Source: a virus. From it: a DNA stretch of 34,080 bases. The notes beneath the pieces were generated by a model, which ran no database searches, had not been told where the DNA came from, and saw only the letters and a program-made list of their open reading frames with translations. The translations under genes and the position numbers were made by a program. The stretch spans positions 1 through 34,080 of the IMG/VR virus record IMGVR_UViG_3300033553_000597; one strand, given 5' to 3'. Every line of letters begins with the position of its first letter. The first letter of the stretch is position 1. Positions 16,052 through 23,444 of the stretch are shown piece by piece.

Positions 16052-17601
16052 TTACCCCCTGTTTCATCAAGCACAGTTACCCGGCCGCTCATATTACCCA
16101 GCATCTCCAGGCGGGCCATGACCTCAGCCAGGCGCTCAGGATCACTGGCGGCATAAAGATCAATCAGCTCATCACGAAACTGCTCCAGGGAATCCACCTT
16201 GTTCAGCAGGGCCTCAGCGGCATCAATCAAGCTGGATGCGGGATCAGCGGTCTGCTGCCTGGCCCACTCCAGGAGGATCTGCTCCTCGGTCGGCGGCAGC
16301 TGCTCCGAATTGGCAGCCTTACCGATTGCCGGTTGCCCCGGTTCCTTCCCGGCCGGTTTCGGCTGGGAAGGTCCCAGACAGTCAGCCCCTGCAGCCGGAT
16401 CCGGCAGGCCCAGCTTATCACACACCACGCTCTGCTCTACTCGCAGCCCCATCGGTACCAGCTTTTCCAGGGCCGTGGTCAACATAGTGAGATCATCCTT
16501 TTCCACTGCCCGCAAGATCAGTTCCGGATAGTTCTCCTGGACGCCGAAGTTCAGATCAATAAACGGCCTGACAAGATCACGGTTAATGGTCTCGGCCAGC
16601 TGCAGGGCGTCATCATCGCGGATATCCTCCCGTACTTCCGCCTGGGCCTCTTCGTTGCCCAGTTTGCCGGGGGTGCCGGAGGTAGTGGCAGACTGCCCCA
16701 GAATGCAGCGACTGACCTGGGTGTCCAGCCAATCAGCCAGCTTGTTATACAGTTCATGGCCGCCGGTGCCCTTCGAGCTCTCGACAAACTCAATCAGCAT
16801 CGATTCGGGGATCACCGCGGCCGCATCGCTGCCCAGGTTGGCTACAGCCGACTTTAAAATATCGATATCGCTCGAATCAGCGCCCGGCGCATACTTGCCC
16901 ACTCGCAGCGGCATGCCGAACACCTCAGCATAGGCCAGCCAGTCTTTGACCGTGTAGTTTTTGCATAGATAGGCCCAGGCTGCGACGCGGGCAATACCGC
17001 CTCTGATCGGCAGGCCGGTCTTAAGGTGGGGCACATGGCAGATGAATTTATAAGGGGCCAGTTCGACGCCCTCCATCATATCGGCCTCATCCAATAGCCG
17101 GACTTGCCGTCTGGACACCCGGTCAAAGACGAAGAAGCGGGGATCCCGCCACTCATAGCGACTCGGCAGCCATTTGGCCCCCCGGTCCCAGATGATCTCG
17201 GATACCGCATACCCTTTGCCAATGGAGTCGAGCTGGTCTTTAAGCAGACCCCGGAAACCCGGCCTTCTTACCAGCAGCCGGATTTCTTCGGCCAGCATGA
17301 CATCGTGGGCTGCATCGCTGGCCGCCTCAACTGTCACGGGCAGCGCCGCCACAGCCAGTTTACGTTTGCCGATCTCGCAGCGGTAATGAAGATCGCGTTC
17401 CTCTATCTCCTCGGCCAGGGTCAGAAAATCGTTGGCATCGCCGGAAGCTGCGCCCTGAAGCAGGCTGGCCAGTTTAAACGGCGTCAAGCCCCCGGCCACG
17501 GTGGCATCCCAGACGGTGCGGATGCCGGTCAGCGACGGGGCGGACAGCTCTTTGGTCAGTTGCCGGGATTGCACCGGCCGTCCTCTATGGTCTAGTATCA
17601 T
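16048..17601 (-). CDS. Portal protein, Mu gp29 family (DUF935), 517 aa
   Basis: Portal subunit forming the dodecameric ring through which DNA enters the head. Hallmarks of DUF935 run in order: LTGIRTVWDATVAGGLTPFKLA near the N-terminus; LRRIxxxxxR-like DLHYRCEIGKRKLAV; GKGYAVSEIIWDRG; DPRFFVFD; GGIARVAAWAYLCKNYTVKDW; EVFGMPLRVGKY; and ILGQSATTSGTPGKLG near residue 300. The length is close to Mu gp29. It directly follows the terminase large subunit with no gap. Confidence 0.95.
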   Translation of the reverse strand: MILDHRGRPVQSRQLTKELSAPSLTGIRTVWDATVAGGLTPFKLASLLQGAASGDANDFLTLAEEIEERDLHYRCEIGKRKLAVAALPVTVEAASDAAHDVMLAEEIRLLVRRPGFRGLLKDQLDSIGKGYAVSEIIWDRGAKWLPSRYEWRDPRFFVFDRVSRRQVRLLDEADMMEGVELAPYKFICHVPHLKTGLPIRGGIARVAAWAYLCKNYTVKDWLAYAEVFGMPLRVGKYAPGADSSDIDILKSAVANLGSDAAAVIPESMLIEFVESSKGTGGHELYNKLADWLDTQVSRCILGQSATTSGTPGKLGNEEAQAEVREDIRDDDALQLAETINRDLVRPFIDLNFGVQENYPELILRAVEKDDLTMLTTALEKLVPMGLRVEQSVVCDKLGLPDPAAGADCLGPSQPKPAGKEPGQPAIGKAANSEQLPPTEEQILLEWARQQTADPASSLIDAAEALLNKVDSLEQFRDELIDLYAASDPERLAEVMARLEMLGNMSGRVTVLDETGGK

Positions 17602-19113
17602 TTACATGGCCCCCTCTATGGATCCGAAACCGGCTGTCGTCCTGATCCGGTGGCTGTCATTTCTGTCGTGTTCGCGTTTGCGGACCGGATGATAAGCGTA
17701 TTCGCGCTCGCCTTCCTGCCTGGTGGCGTATATCGCCATAGCCCCGGCCACACCGGCGTCACCATGGCGCTGCCCGCGGGTTGATTCGGTTTTACCTTCG
17801 GGCAATTTGGCCACGCCCTTGACCATCTTAAAGGCCCGGTTATCCTCAAGCCAGTCGGCATCAAGGGGCAGCAGGATTGTTTCGTCCTCGAATGCCGCCT
17901 TGTAGCGCGGCATATTCTCCCGGTACCAGGTTTCGGTGAGCATCACCTGACTGATCCTGGTCTGGCCGTACTTCTGGGCAGCGACCTCGGCCAGGTATTG
18001 GCCGTTGCCTCTGGCATCAAAGGCACCATGGGTAAAGCGCGGCAGCCTGTTTATAATGTAAAAGACCACCTGGCGCTGGGTCTCAAAGGGCACATTTTTC
18101 AGCTCCAGGCCAAAGGGTGCGGCAAAGGTGGTGTTCTGCTGCTCCTGGATTGGCAGGTAGATACTCAGATCGCCGGTCCGGGCAAAGTCCTCGCCGAAGT
18201 AGCTGCGGCGATTTGGCTGCAGTTTTGCCAGCAACGGGGCCAGATGGTCCTCGCACCAGGCCTCCGTCTCACTGATCCGCTGGTGTTCGGGCAAGAAGGT
18301 AAATTCGCTTGGAAGCTCCAGCCGCAGAACGGGGATCTTGGCCGACATACAGCGCTCGACCAGGGCCCGCGTCAGGAAGGTGCCGGTCCCTTGCGCCGGC
18401 ACGCAAAACAGCTCCTCGTCGGCGGAATCCCGGTAAAAGTCTATGATCCCCTGCCGCCAGACGGCCTCGGCCTCCGGGCTCCAGATGGCCCCGGTCTTCA
18501 GACAGATGCGCTGATAGAGCCCCTGGGCCAGGGCATCATCAAAGGTGACCCGGTGCAAGCTGTAGTTGACGCGGCCGGAGCGGATATCCTTGACCAGCAC
18601 GTTAAAAGGGTTGGCCTCGCCGTCATGGGTCGAGATCACCCGCACTTCGCCGCCCCAGATCAGCAGCGCCATGGCCGCTTTCAGCAGTTCGGCCAGGTCG
18701 TCATGAAACGCCGCTTCATCGATCACCACCCGCCCTTGCTTGCCGCGCAGGTTCGAAGGCCGGGAGGATAAGGCCACAATTTTATGACCGGAGGCAAAGC
18801 GGATCCGGAAGGTGAGGATGTCTTTGTCTTCATCAACAAAAACCTCTTCCTCCACCTGGCCGGCGGCCAGATCGTACTGCCGGGCCCAGAAGGCACAATC
18901 GTTAATGAATTCCTCGGCCATGTCCTTGTTGTAGCCGATATACCAGACATCATCGCCGGTCTCGGAAGCAGCATAGAGGGTATCATCAGCGGCCTCCGAC
19001 CAGGACAGCCCTATCCGCCGTGATTTCTCTATGACCTTAACCTTGGCCGGATCAGCGGCCCAGTCCTGCTGATAAGCCAGCAGCACGTAAGGAGTGGAAT
19101 AGGTCTTTGTCAT
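17602..19113 (-). CDS. Terminase large subunit, Mu gp28 family, 503 aa
   Basis: DNA packaging motor with ATPase and nuclease domains. Residues 30-38 (KSRRIGLSW) form the Walker A-like loop typical of Mu-type terminases. RVVIDEAAF at 128-136 is Walker B with catalytic Glu, and STHDGEANPF at 161-170 is the coupling motif. The C-terminal nuclease region has aspartates at THGAFDARGNGQYLAE, as in RNase H-like terminase nucleases. The gene overlaps the small subunit by ATGA. Mu-like phages package headful from integrated copies, carrying flanking host DNA. Confidence 0.95.
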   Translation of the reverse strand: MTKTYSTPYVLLAYQQDWAADPAKVKVIEKSRRIGLSWSEAADDTLYAASETGDDVWYIGYNKDMAEEFINDCAFWARQYDLAAGQVEEEVFVDEDKDILTFRIRFASGHKIVALSSRPSNLRGKQGRVVIDEAAFHDDLAELLKAAMALLIWGGEVRVISTHDGEANPFNVLVKDIRSGRVNYSLHRVTFDDALAQGLYQRICLKTGAIWSPEAEAVWRQGIIDFYRDSADEELFCVPAQGTGTFLTRALVERCMSAKIPVLRLELPSEFTFLPEHQRISETEAWCEDHLAPLLAKLQPNRRSYFGEDFARTGDLSIYLPIQEQQNTTFAAPFGLELKNVPFETQRQVVFYIINRLPRFTHGAFDARGNGQYLAEVAAQKYGQTRISQVMLTETWYRENMPRYKAAFEDETILLPLDADWLEDNRAFKMVKGVAKLPEGKTESTRGQRHGDAGVAGAMAIYATRQEGEREYAYHPVRKREHDRNDSHRIRTTAGFGSIEGAM

Positions 19114-19547
19114 GAATTGATCCCGAGGATCTGCCGTCTGATATCGGCAGCGGTCTCATTGGTCAGCCCGGCTTTCTTCACCTGGGCAACAACTTCTTCC
19201 GCCACCCGCGTGGCCTTCTCCAGCTTATCCCAGCGCTCCAGCAGATCGCCCAGCTGCTTCAAGGTGGCCAGCATCTGGGTGGAGCGCTTGCGGACCGGCT
19301 CGGTCTCCACAAAAATAAGCTGATCCTCCAGGAGATCACGCAGGCGCTGCAGATGGGTGCGTTTCTGGGTACGGGCCCGGTCCCATTCGTCCATGCTCTG
19401 GCCGGGATCCTTGGTCTCCGCCTTCCAGCGGGCCAGGGAGGTCACACTGACATCAAGCAGCTCGCCGATGGCCGTCAGACTCTGACCGTCGGCATAGAGC
19501 CGTTGCGCCTGCGGGGCGAGAGCCGCCTTATCGCCTTTAGCGGCCAA
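19110..19547 (-). CDS. Terminase small subunit-like, DUF1804 / Mu gp27, 145 aa
   Basis: N-terminal helix-turn-helix (QAQRLYADGQSLTAIGELLDVSVTSLARWK, about residues 12-42), then a charged coiled-coil (THLQRLRDLLEDQLIFVE). It lies just before the terminase large subunit and has the pattern of phage small terminases that recognise pac DNA. The start is TTG at 19547 with GGAG 7 bases upstream; no ATG near it fits. It overlaps the previous gene by 11 bases. Confidence 0.85.
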   Translation of the reverse strand: MAAKGDKAALAPQAQRLYADGQSLTAIGELLDVSVTSLARWKAETKDPGQSMDEWDRARTQKRTHLQRLRDLLEDQLIFVETEPVRKRSTQMLATLKQLGDLLERWDKLEKATRVAEEVVAQVKKAGLTNETAADIRRQILGINS

Positions 19548-19782
19548 GGGCTTTCTCCAGTTCCCGGATATGGCTGCGCGCCGTGATCAGCTCGGCTTGG
19601 ACCATGACCAGCTCATCCATCTGCTGGGCGGCCAGGGCGATTTCCATCTCTTCTATTTCCGCCAAAACCGGATTAAGCGCCGGCACAATCGCCCGGCATA
19701 AGCCTTTGCCCTTCATCTGCAGGGAGAAGGCCTTTTGCTTTTGCTCGGCCAGCTTGCCTTCCATCAACAATCGCTCGTTCAT
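19537..19782 (-). CDS. Mu gp26-like small coiled-coil protein, 81 aa
   Basis: Helical, charged small protein (EQKQKAFSLQMKGKGLCRAIVPALNPVLAEIEEMEIALAAQQMDEL) with a leucine-rich heptad look. It sits between the gp25-like membrane protein and the small terminase, as gp26 does in Mu. The function is not known in Mu. It overlaps its neighbours on both sides. Confidence 0.7.
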   Translation of the reverse strand: MNERLLMEGKLAEQKQKAFSLQMKGKGLCRAIVPALNPVLAEIEEMEIALAAQQMDELVMVQAELITARSHIRELEKALGR

Positions 19783-20138
19783 CCTAAAATGTCCTTTGGC
19801 TGTGAGTTGCGGCGGATAATCGGGCAGTGCATATTGGTCAGCACCGCCTGCTTGACTTCGGTTACTTCCTGCGTTGTCCAGGTCACCAGCTCCCGATAGC
19901 CCTTGGCCATCTCCGAGAAGCCATCGGCCAGCTTGGCGACGGTCTCGGTCTGGATGAAATTATTCTCATACATCTTGACCACGGCCTCAAAGCGCCGGTT
20001 CTGGTAGATGGTGACGACGCCCAGCACCAGCCACGGAGCCAGCAGCACAATGACGATCAGCGTACCGACCGGGGCCGTGGACAGCTGCTCCATAATCGAG
20101 GTAAAGGCCGCCAGGGTAGCGCGCTCAGCAGGGGTCAT
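19779..20138 (-). CDS. Mu gp25-like membrane protein (DUF2730 type), 119 aa
   Basis: One clear transmembrane helix near residues 24-45 (GTLIVIVLLAPWLVLGVVTIYQ) followed by an amphipathic, coiled-coil-like domain with VKMYENNFIQTETVAKLADGFSEMAKG. This is the layout of DUF2730 (Mu gp25). It lies close to the hydrolase gene, so a holin or spanin-like contribution to lysis is possible, but no family evidence for that is visible. Start ATG has a CGGAGAGGATGAT site. Confidence 0.75.
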   Translation of the reverse strand: MTPAERATLAAFTSIMEQLSTAPVGTLIVIVLLAPWLVLGVVTIYQNRRFEAVVKMYENNFIQTETVAKLADGFSEMAKGYRELVTWTTQEVTEVKQAVLTNMHCPIIRRNSQPKDILG

Positions 20139-20365
20139 ATCATCCTCTCCGGGAATCGTTCTTTTATGGTTTTACACTGCACACACAGGCTGCAGCCGGG
20201 CTGCTTCAGCCGCCTGGCTGCGGGGATCTCTTCTTTACACCAGCTGCAGATACCGCTGATATTGACGTCCTGGGCTTCTTGGGCCTGCCGCCGTTGGTGA
20301 TCAGCAAGCGATGCTTTATTAAATCGGGCCTGATAATCCTGGCCGTAGTCGCCTTCATCCGGCAT
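20135..20365 (-). CDS. DksA/TraR-type C4 zinc-finger protein, 76 aa
   Basis: A C-x2-C...C-x2-C zinc finger (ICSWCKEEIPAARR then CSLCVQCKTIKERF), the arrangement of TraR/DksA proteins that bind RNA polymerase through its secondary channel. The N-terminus (DYGQDYQARFNKASLADHQR) is the short helical arm of the phage subfamily. In phages these proteins modulate transcription during lytic growth. It lies at the start of the late operon, overlapping the gp25-like gene by ATGA. Confidence 0.9.
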   Translation of the reverse strand: MPDEGDYGQDYQARFNKASLADHQRRQAQEAQDVNISGICSWCKEEIPAARRLKQPGCSLCVQCKTIKERFPERMI

Positions 20366-20389
20366 ATGACACCTATCTTAAATTAAAGT

Positions 20390-20815
20390 TCACGGCGCAT
20401 ATGCGACCGGGCGGTTTCGTGAAGCGTAAACGCCGCCCCAAGCCTTGATTCCGATATAAACCCACCAGGCGCGCAGGGCTGACATGCCGTCCTCCCGGCA
20501 GATCGTCCGCAGCAGCTGGTCAGCCTCTTCCCGGTGGCCAATGTCCAGACCGTGCTCACCCATGAGCTGGTACAGGGCATCATGGACCAGCGAGCCCCGG
20601 ATAAAGTTCTTGGTGTCCAAAGCCGGACCGGACGGGCCGTCCCAGGCATAGCCGCGCTTGATCGACAAGACGCCGACCAGCGACAGGGTGAGATACTCAC
20701 TGCGGATGGCGGCGGCCGGGTAGACCGGGGTCACCAGGCAGTAATCCTGCTGCAGCTGATATTTATAGTCTTTCTTGTAAGCGATCCGGAGACCCGGGTT
20801 CGGTATCTTTATCAT
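20390..20815 (-). CDS. DUF1353 phage protein, 141 aa
   Basis: The pattern YAWDGPSGPALDTKNFIRGSLVHDALYQLM with invariant Asp/His is diagnostic of DUF1353. These are small phage proteins often found in lysis or tail modules and thought to have a metal or hydrolase-like core; the biochemical role is not established. It starts right after the hydrolase gene with AAGGGAAGGATAATAA upstream. Synteny with a cell-wall hydrolase is common for this family. Confidence 0.88.
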   Translation of the reverse strand: MIKIPNPGLRIAYKKDYKYQLQQDYCLVTPVYPAAAIRSEYLTLSLVGVLSIKRGYAWDGPSGPALDTKNFIRGSLVHDALYQLMGEHGLDIGHREEADQLLRTICREDGMSALRAWWVYIGIKAWGGVYASRNRPVAYAP

Positions 20816-20818
20816 TTA

Positions 20819-21217
20819 TTATCCTTCCCTTAAGAAGCGGTGATGGCCGATATCAACGACAAAGGCCATACTGGCGGCCCAGTAGGGCGGCTTGTGGTCA
20901 ACCATGCCCTGCAGGGCGTAATAATGGGTAGCGCCGTGCAGCGTATCACCGGCCAGCCATTCCTCTTGGCCGGCCTTGACGTTCTCCATAACCCGCATAA
21001 AAGCCTCAAGATCCTTGATCCACACCGAATGGTCTTTCAGCCCGGCATTGAAGCAGGAGAACTGTTTGCGGGCGGTTACCACCGGGCCCACGTCCCAGCC
21101 CTTAGCCTCAGCGCGGTTTAGGATCACCTTGACCACGGCCCGCTGGCCGGGATCGCTTTCGCCCCTGGCCTCGTGGTAGACGGTGAGGGCCAACCAGAAC
21201 AAAGTTTTGATGATCAT
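20819..21217 (-). CDS. SleB-type cell wall hydrolase (endolysin), 132 aa
   Basis: Peptidoglycan hydrolase for lysis. The motif TVYHEARGESDPGQRAVVKVILNR near residues 12-35 is that of the SleB/CwlJ family, with Glu16 as catalytic candidate. A later conserved WLAGDTLHGATHYYA is also visible. Start ATG at 21217 has GGGGTG 7 bases upstream; a GTG at 21226 is possible but lacks a site. It is the first gene of the late operon, before DUF1353. It shows no clear signal peptide, so access to the cell wall needs a holin. Confidence 0.88.
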   Translation of the reverse strand: MIIKTLFWLALTVYHEARGESDPGQRAVVKVILNRAEAKGWDVGPVVTARKQFSCFNAGLKDHSVWIKDLEAFMRVMENVKAGQEEWLAGDTLHGATHYYALQGMVDHKPPYWAASMAFVVDIGHHRFLREG

Positions 21218-21394
21218 CGGCAACACCCCGCTAAGTTGGTTTAATATCCATCGTTGGTGTATTCTTTATATACGGTCTACTACAGGCGGTGTATGTGATG
21301 GACTTCAGGAGATAAGGGCAGGGAAGGATAAGGCCGGGGCTGGTGATTGTGGTTGACGGCGGTTGGTTTTTCTGACTAAGTTGCGGGTGGTTTT
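21218..21394 (-). promoter_or_regulatory. Probable Mor-dependent late promoter region
   Basis: A long spacer upstream of the first late gene. On the minus strand a TATAAA-like -10 lies at 21265-21270 with no recognisable -35, which fits a promoter needing an activator such as Mor. The octamer CTAAGTTG (plus-strand reading) occurs at 21231-21238 and 21376-21383. I cannot point to the Mor dyad with confidence. No coding frame is seen here. Confidence 0.4.
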
Positions 21395-21420
21395 TTGACA
21401 GCGATCTTCCGTATTTTAAT
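21395..21420 (+). promoter_or_regulatory. Candidate promoter of the PH-domain moron
   Basis: Consensus -35 TTGACA at 21395-21400 and a TTTAAT -10-like element at 21415-21420, spaced 14 bases (short). A shifted choice, TTAATA, gives 15. It lies about 20 bases upstream of the likely ATG at 21440. The gene runs against the operon, so it needs its own promoter. Confidence 0.4.
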
Positions 21421-21439
21421 AGGAAAATGGAGCACTAAC

Positions 21440-22030
21440 ATGGCAAGTTATATCGAGGAATCTCTTACGAAGGGCGAGAAGGTCATCTATGACGGTAAAA
21501 TCAGCTTATGGTCGCTGGTTCCCTACATCTTCTTTGGCTTGATAACATTAATGATACCCAACCTGTATGGCATGGGCCTCATCCTTTTTTGGGCGCTTGC
21601 TATTATTCGCTATACCACCACTGAGCTTACCGTCACCAATAAGCGGATCGTCGCCAAGTCCGGCTTTATCAGTCGGCAAACCATGGAACTTAACCTCAGC
21701 AGGGCAGAGAGTATTCAGGTTAAGCAGGATGTTCTTGGCCGTATTTTCAATTATGGCTCTTTGATTATTTCCGGGGCAGGCAATCCGCAAGCCCCTATCG
21801 CCGGTATATCCAACCCGATGGCTTTCAGGCGGATGGTCTTGGAAGCTCAAGAGCAAATGACCGAGTCCAAGAGTATGAAGGTGGCGGAAAAGGTCCGGGA
21901 TATCAGCCGGGATCCACAGGCTGTCGAGACCAAGAAGTGTTCTTCCTGTGCGGAAACGATCAAGCAGGAAGCTAAGATCTGCCGGTTCTGCGGCAATGAG
22001 CAGCCAGCCCAGCGTTATGTTATTAGTTAA
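21440..22030 (+). CDS. Membrane PH-domain protein with C-terminal zinc ribbon, 196 aa
   Basis: Two membrane helices (about 22-40 and 43-58) are followed by a bacterial PH domain (about 60-140) with the diagnostic TELTVTNKRIVAKSGFIS and the VLGRIFNYGSLIISG core. A zinc ribbon follows at 167-184 (KCSSCAETIKQEAKICRFC). Start ATG has GGAGCACTAAC upstream. The gene runs against the late and middle operon and has its own terminator, so it is an independent cargo (moron) that could be expressed in the lysogen. Similar proteins occur in bacterial genomes with unknown roles at the inner membrane. Its function for the phage, such as host alteration or exclusion, is inferred. Confidence 0.88.
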   Translation: MASYIEESLTKGEKVIYDGKISLWSLVPYIFFGLITLMIPNLYGMGLILFWALAIIRYTTTELTVTNKRIVAKSGFISRQTMELNLSRAESIQVKQDVLGRIFNYGSLIISGAGNPQAPIAGISNPMAFRRMVLEAQEQMTESKSMKVAEKVRDISRDPQAVETKKCSSCAETIKQEAKICRFCGNEQPAQRYVIS

Positions 22031-22039
22031 GAAAAAAGG

Positions 22040-22069
22040 AATGTCTCCGACATCGATGTCGGAGACATT
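22040..22069. repeat. Perfect 30-bp palindrome after the PH-domain gene
   Basis: A perfect inverted repeat with no loop, centred at 22054/22055 on ATCGAT. Each arm holds CTCCGACAT (or ATGTCGGAG), which shares nine bases with the copy at 31919-31927 in the repressor operator cluster. It could be a binding site of the phage repressor or simply a transcript hairpin before the terminator. Confidence 0.8.
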
Positions 22070-22076
22070 AATTGAC

Positions 22077-22112
22077 AAAGCCCTTCTCCTGGAGAAGGGC
22101 TTTCTGTTTTTA
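22077..22112 (+). terminator. Rho-independent terminator for PH-domain gene
   Basis: Arms AAAGCCCTTCTCC (22077-22089) and GGAGAAGGGCTTT (22091-22103) pair perfectly across a one-base centre, followed by CTGTTTTT. This is a strong plus-strand terminator. On the minus strand there is no U run, so leftward operon transcripts would pass through. Confidence 0.88.
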
Positions 22113-22131
22113 GATGCGGGTTAACGCCTCG

Positions 22132-22404
22132 TTAGGTGTTTAAATTCATTTCTTTAACGAAATCAGGCCACAACAAACGAGACTTCACCATTCTTCGCAC
22201 TTTGGCCGGCTCTGCAATCAGGCCAGGTGTCCCTTCAACAATACCTCTAAAATCTTCAACATCAACAACGCCGCGGGCACAACATTGGGCTATACGTTTT
22301 TTTGCGTCCTCTGTCGCCCGGTGCTCTTTACAGGCATGGTCAATAGCAGTGGCAACCTGCAAATTTTGTCCACAAGCTACCAAAGCATTAATTAAATCAA
22401 ACAT
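22132..22404 (-). CDS. Small hypothetical protein, 90 aa
   Basis: Helical protein of unknown function with five cysteines, including a CC pair (KRIAQCCARGVVDVEDF). Start ATG at 22404 is chosen because AAGGGGG lies 6 bases upstream; an in-frame TTG five codons earlier overlaps that ribosome site. It is the last gene of the early/middle block before the counter-oriented moron. No family is recognised. Confidence 0.6.
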   Translation of the reverse strand: MFDLINALVACGQNLQVATAIDHACKEHRATEDAKKRIAQCCARGVVDVEDFRGIVEGTPGLIAEPAKVRRMVKSRLLWPDFVKEMNLNT

Positions 22405-22542
22405 TTTATCCCCCTTCAAATCCTGGTTAAAGCCTCGTTAATAGTAGATTCTACGGCTAGTAAAATCAAGCAGAAACCGTTGGCACGAGGAAGGCTAAGA
22501 CCTGCTCTGCAAGGGCCAAACGCTGGTCTTGTCAATATTATT

Positions 22543-22917
22543 TCAGTTAACAGCACCATCGCCGATTGCCCAGGTATCAATAGGCAATTTAAAATGCTCA
22601 ATAGTGCTGTTAAGTCGGATCCAGTATTTGCGATCGCCTTTCTTCTCCAGGATAAGAACCACTCCGGCTTTTTTCCCGGTTTGCAGGGCGTAATAAAGAG
22701 ACTGGCCAATGGCTTCAGCCCATTTTGAACCAAAATCAAGCTCTACCGCATTGGCACCGGTCAGGCAATCACACCTTGTCTTGTCTGACAAAATAACCTC
22801 AACCTGTCCACGATCCTTGCACCATTGCTCTTGATACGATTTTTCAGGCCTCAAACGCTTAGCATCCGCTATCGCCGGCAGAGAGAGACAGAGCAACGTG
22901 ATTATTATTATTTTCAT
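22543..22917 (-). CDS. Exported protein with a nuclease-like core, 124 aa
   Basis: The N-terminus MKIIIITLLCLSLPAIADA is a signal peptide with an AxA cut. The mature part holds two cysteines around 49-51 (RCDCL), then NAVELDFGSKWAEAIGQSL and YYALQTGKKAGVVLILE. The order D50...E59-x-D61...K65...Q72 and the helix-strand pattern resemble the PD-(D/E)xK nuclease fold. That is an inference, and the spacing of the acidic residues is not canonical. The second ATG at 22917 is chosen: AAGGATGGCG fits it, while the ATG at 22923 is too close to any site. Export of such a domain would suggest action on DNA outside the cytoplasm. Confidence 0.75.
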   Translation of the reverse strand: MKIIIITLLCLSLPAIADAKRLRPEKSYQEQWCKDRGQVEVILSDKTRCDCLTGANAVELDFGSKWAEAIGQSLYYALQTGKKAGVVLILEKKGDRKYWIRLNSTIEHFKLPIDTWAIGDGAVN

Positions 22918-22971
22918 CGCCATCCTTTTATTAGATTTTTACCCTAAGTGCGCTCAACAAGAGCTCTTCTT

Positions 22972-23106
22972 TTACTGCGCCTGGCTGTGTTCTACAATCT
23001 CAAACCCTTCATTTTGCGGATAAGTATGGGCCATCTCTAAACTCTGACCCACCGCTGCCTTTAGCGATAACGTCAGACAAAGGATGGCGACTATGGTCTT
23101 TTTCAT
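22972..23106 (-). CDS. 44-aa exported peptide coupled to mor
   Basis: The start ATG overlaps the mor stop (TAATG). The first 20 residues are a signal peptide: KKTIVAILCLTLSLKAAVG. The short mature part is polar and acidic (SLEMAHTYPQNEGFEIVEHS). It is followed, after a 54-base gap, by the exported nuclease-like protein. The pair may form one secreted unit. No family is recognised. Confidence 0.6.
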   Translation of the reverse strand: MKKTIVAILCLTLSLKAAVGQSLEMAHTYPQNEGFEIVEHSQAQ

Positions 23107-23444
23107 TAAAATAACCTGCCTTGGCGGTCATCAACCGGCTCCGTGCCCAGGATCTCCCACACTCGGCGCTCTGACAATTTGATCATCCGGGCCAGCTCCG
23201 GCACCCGGTGCCCACGGTCGAACTTCTCGCGGACCCAGCGGTCACGGGCCTTGCGAAAAATAGCGTCAACATTATGGCAATAGATAGTAGTGCCCCGGAA
23301 CTCTTCTGCGATCAGCATGGTGATTGTGACCCCCTGGCCCGGCGCCGCCTTCTCGATGATAGCGGCCAGCTGGCCGAGATCTCCGGGCAGCTCGCTGATG
23401 GTCGGATACAGATCAGCCGGCAGCTGCGTCAATTCATCATTCAT
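23106..23444 (-). CDS. mor: Mor-family transcription activator, 112 aa
   Basis: Activator of middle/late phage transcription. The C-terminal half carries the family signature: IYCHNVDAIFRKARDRWVREKFDRGHRVPELARMIKLSERRVWEIL, with a helix-turn-helix at about residues 78-100. The N-terminal dimerisation part begins LPADLYPTISELPGDLGQLA. It follows gemA as in Mu. Start ATG at 23444 has AGGGGG about 9 bases upstream; a TTG one codon earlier is the alternative. No second C-type activator is present, so this protein probably serves the late promoter too. Confidence 0.93.
   Translation of the reverse strand: MNDELTQLPADLYPTISELPGDLGQLAAIIEKAAPGQGVTITMLIAEEFRGTTIYCHNVDAIFRKARDRWVREKFDRGHRVPELARMIKLSERRVWEILGTEPVDDRQGRLF

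Noticed and set aside
16036-18771. Plus-strand frames of about 250-270 codons over the portal and terminase genes
   Set aside because: Antisense shadows of GC-rich genes with clear family motifs on the minus strand.
19779-20138. Holin call for the single-helix membrane protein
   Set aside because: It lies near the hydrolase but matches the Mu gp25/DUF2730 layout; there is no direct holin evidence.
22416-22739. Minus-strand 107-codon frame overlapping the exported protein
   Set aside because: Different frame of the same strand over a gene with a signal peptide and good ribosome site; no supporting start.
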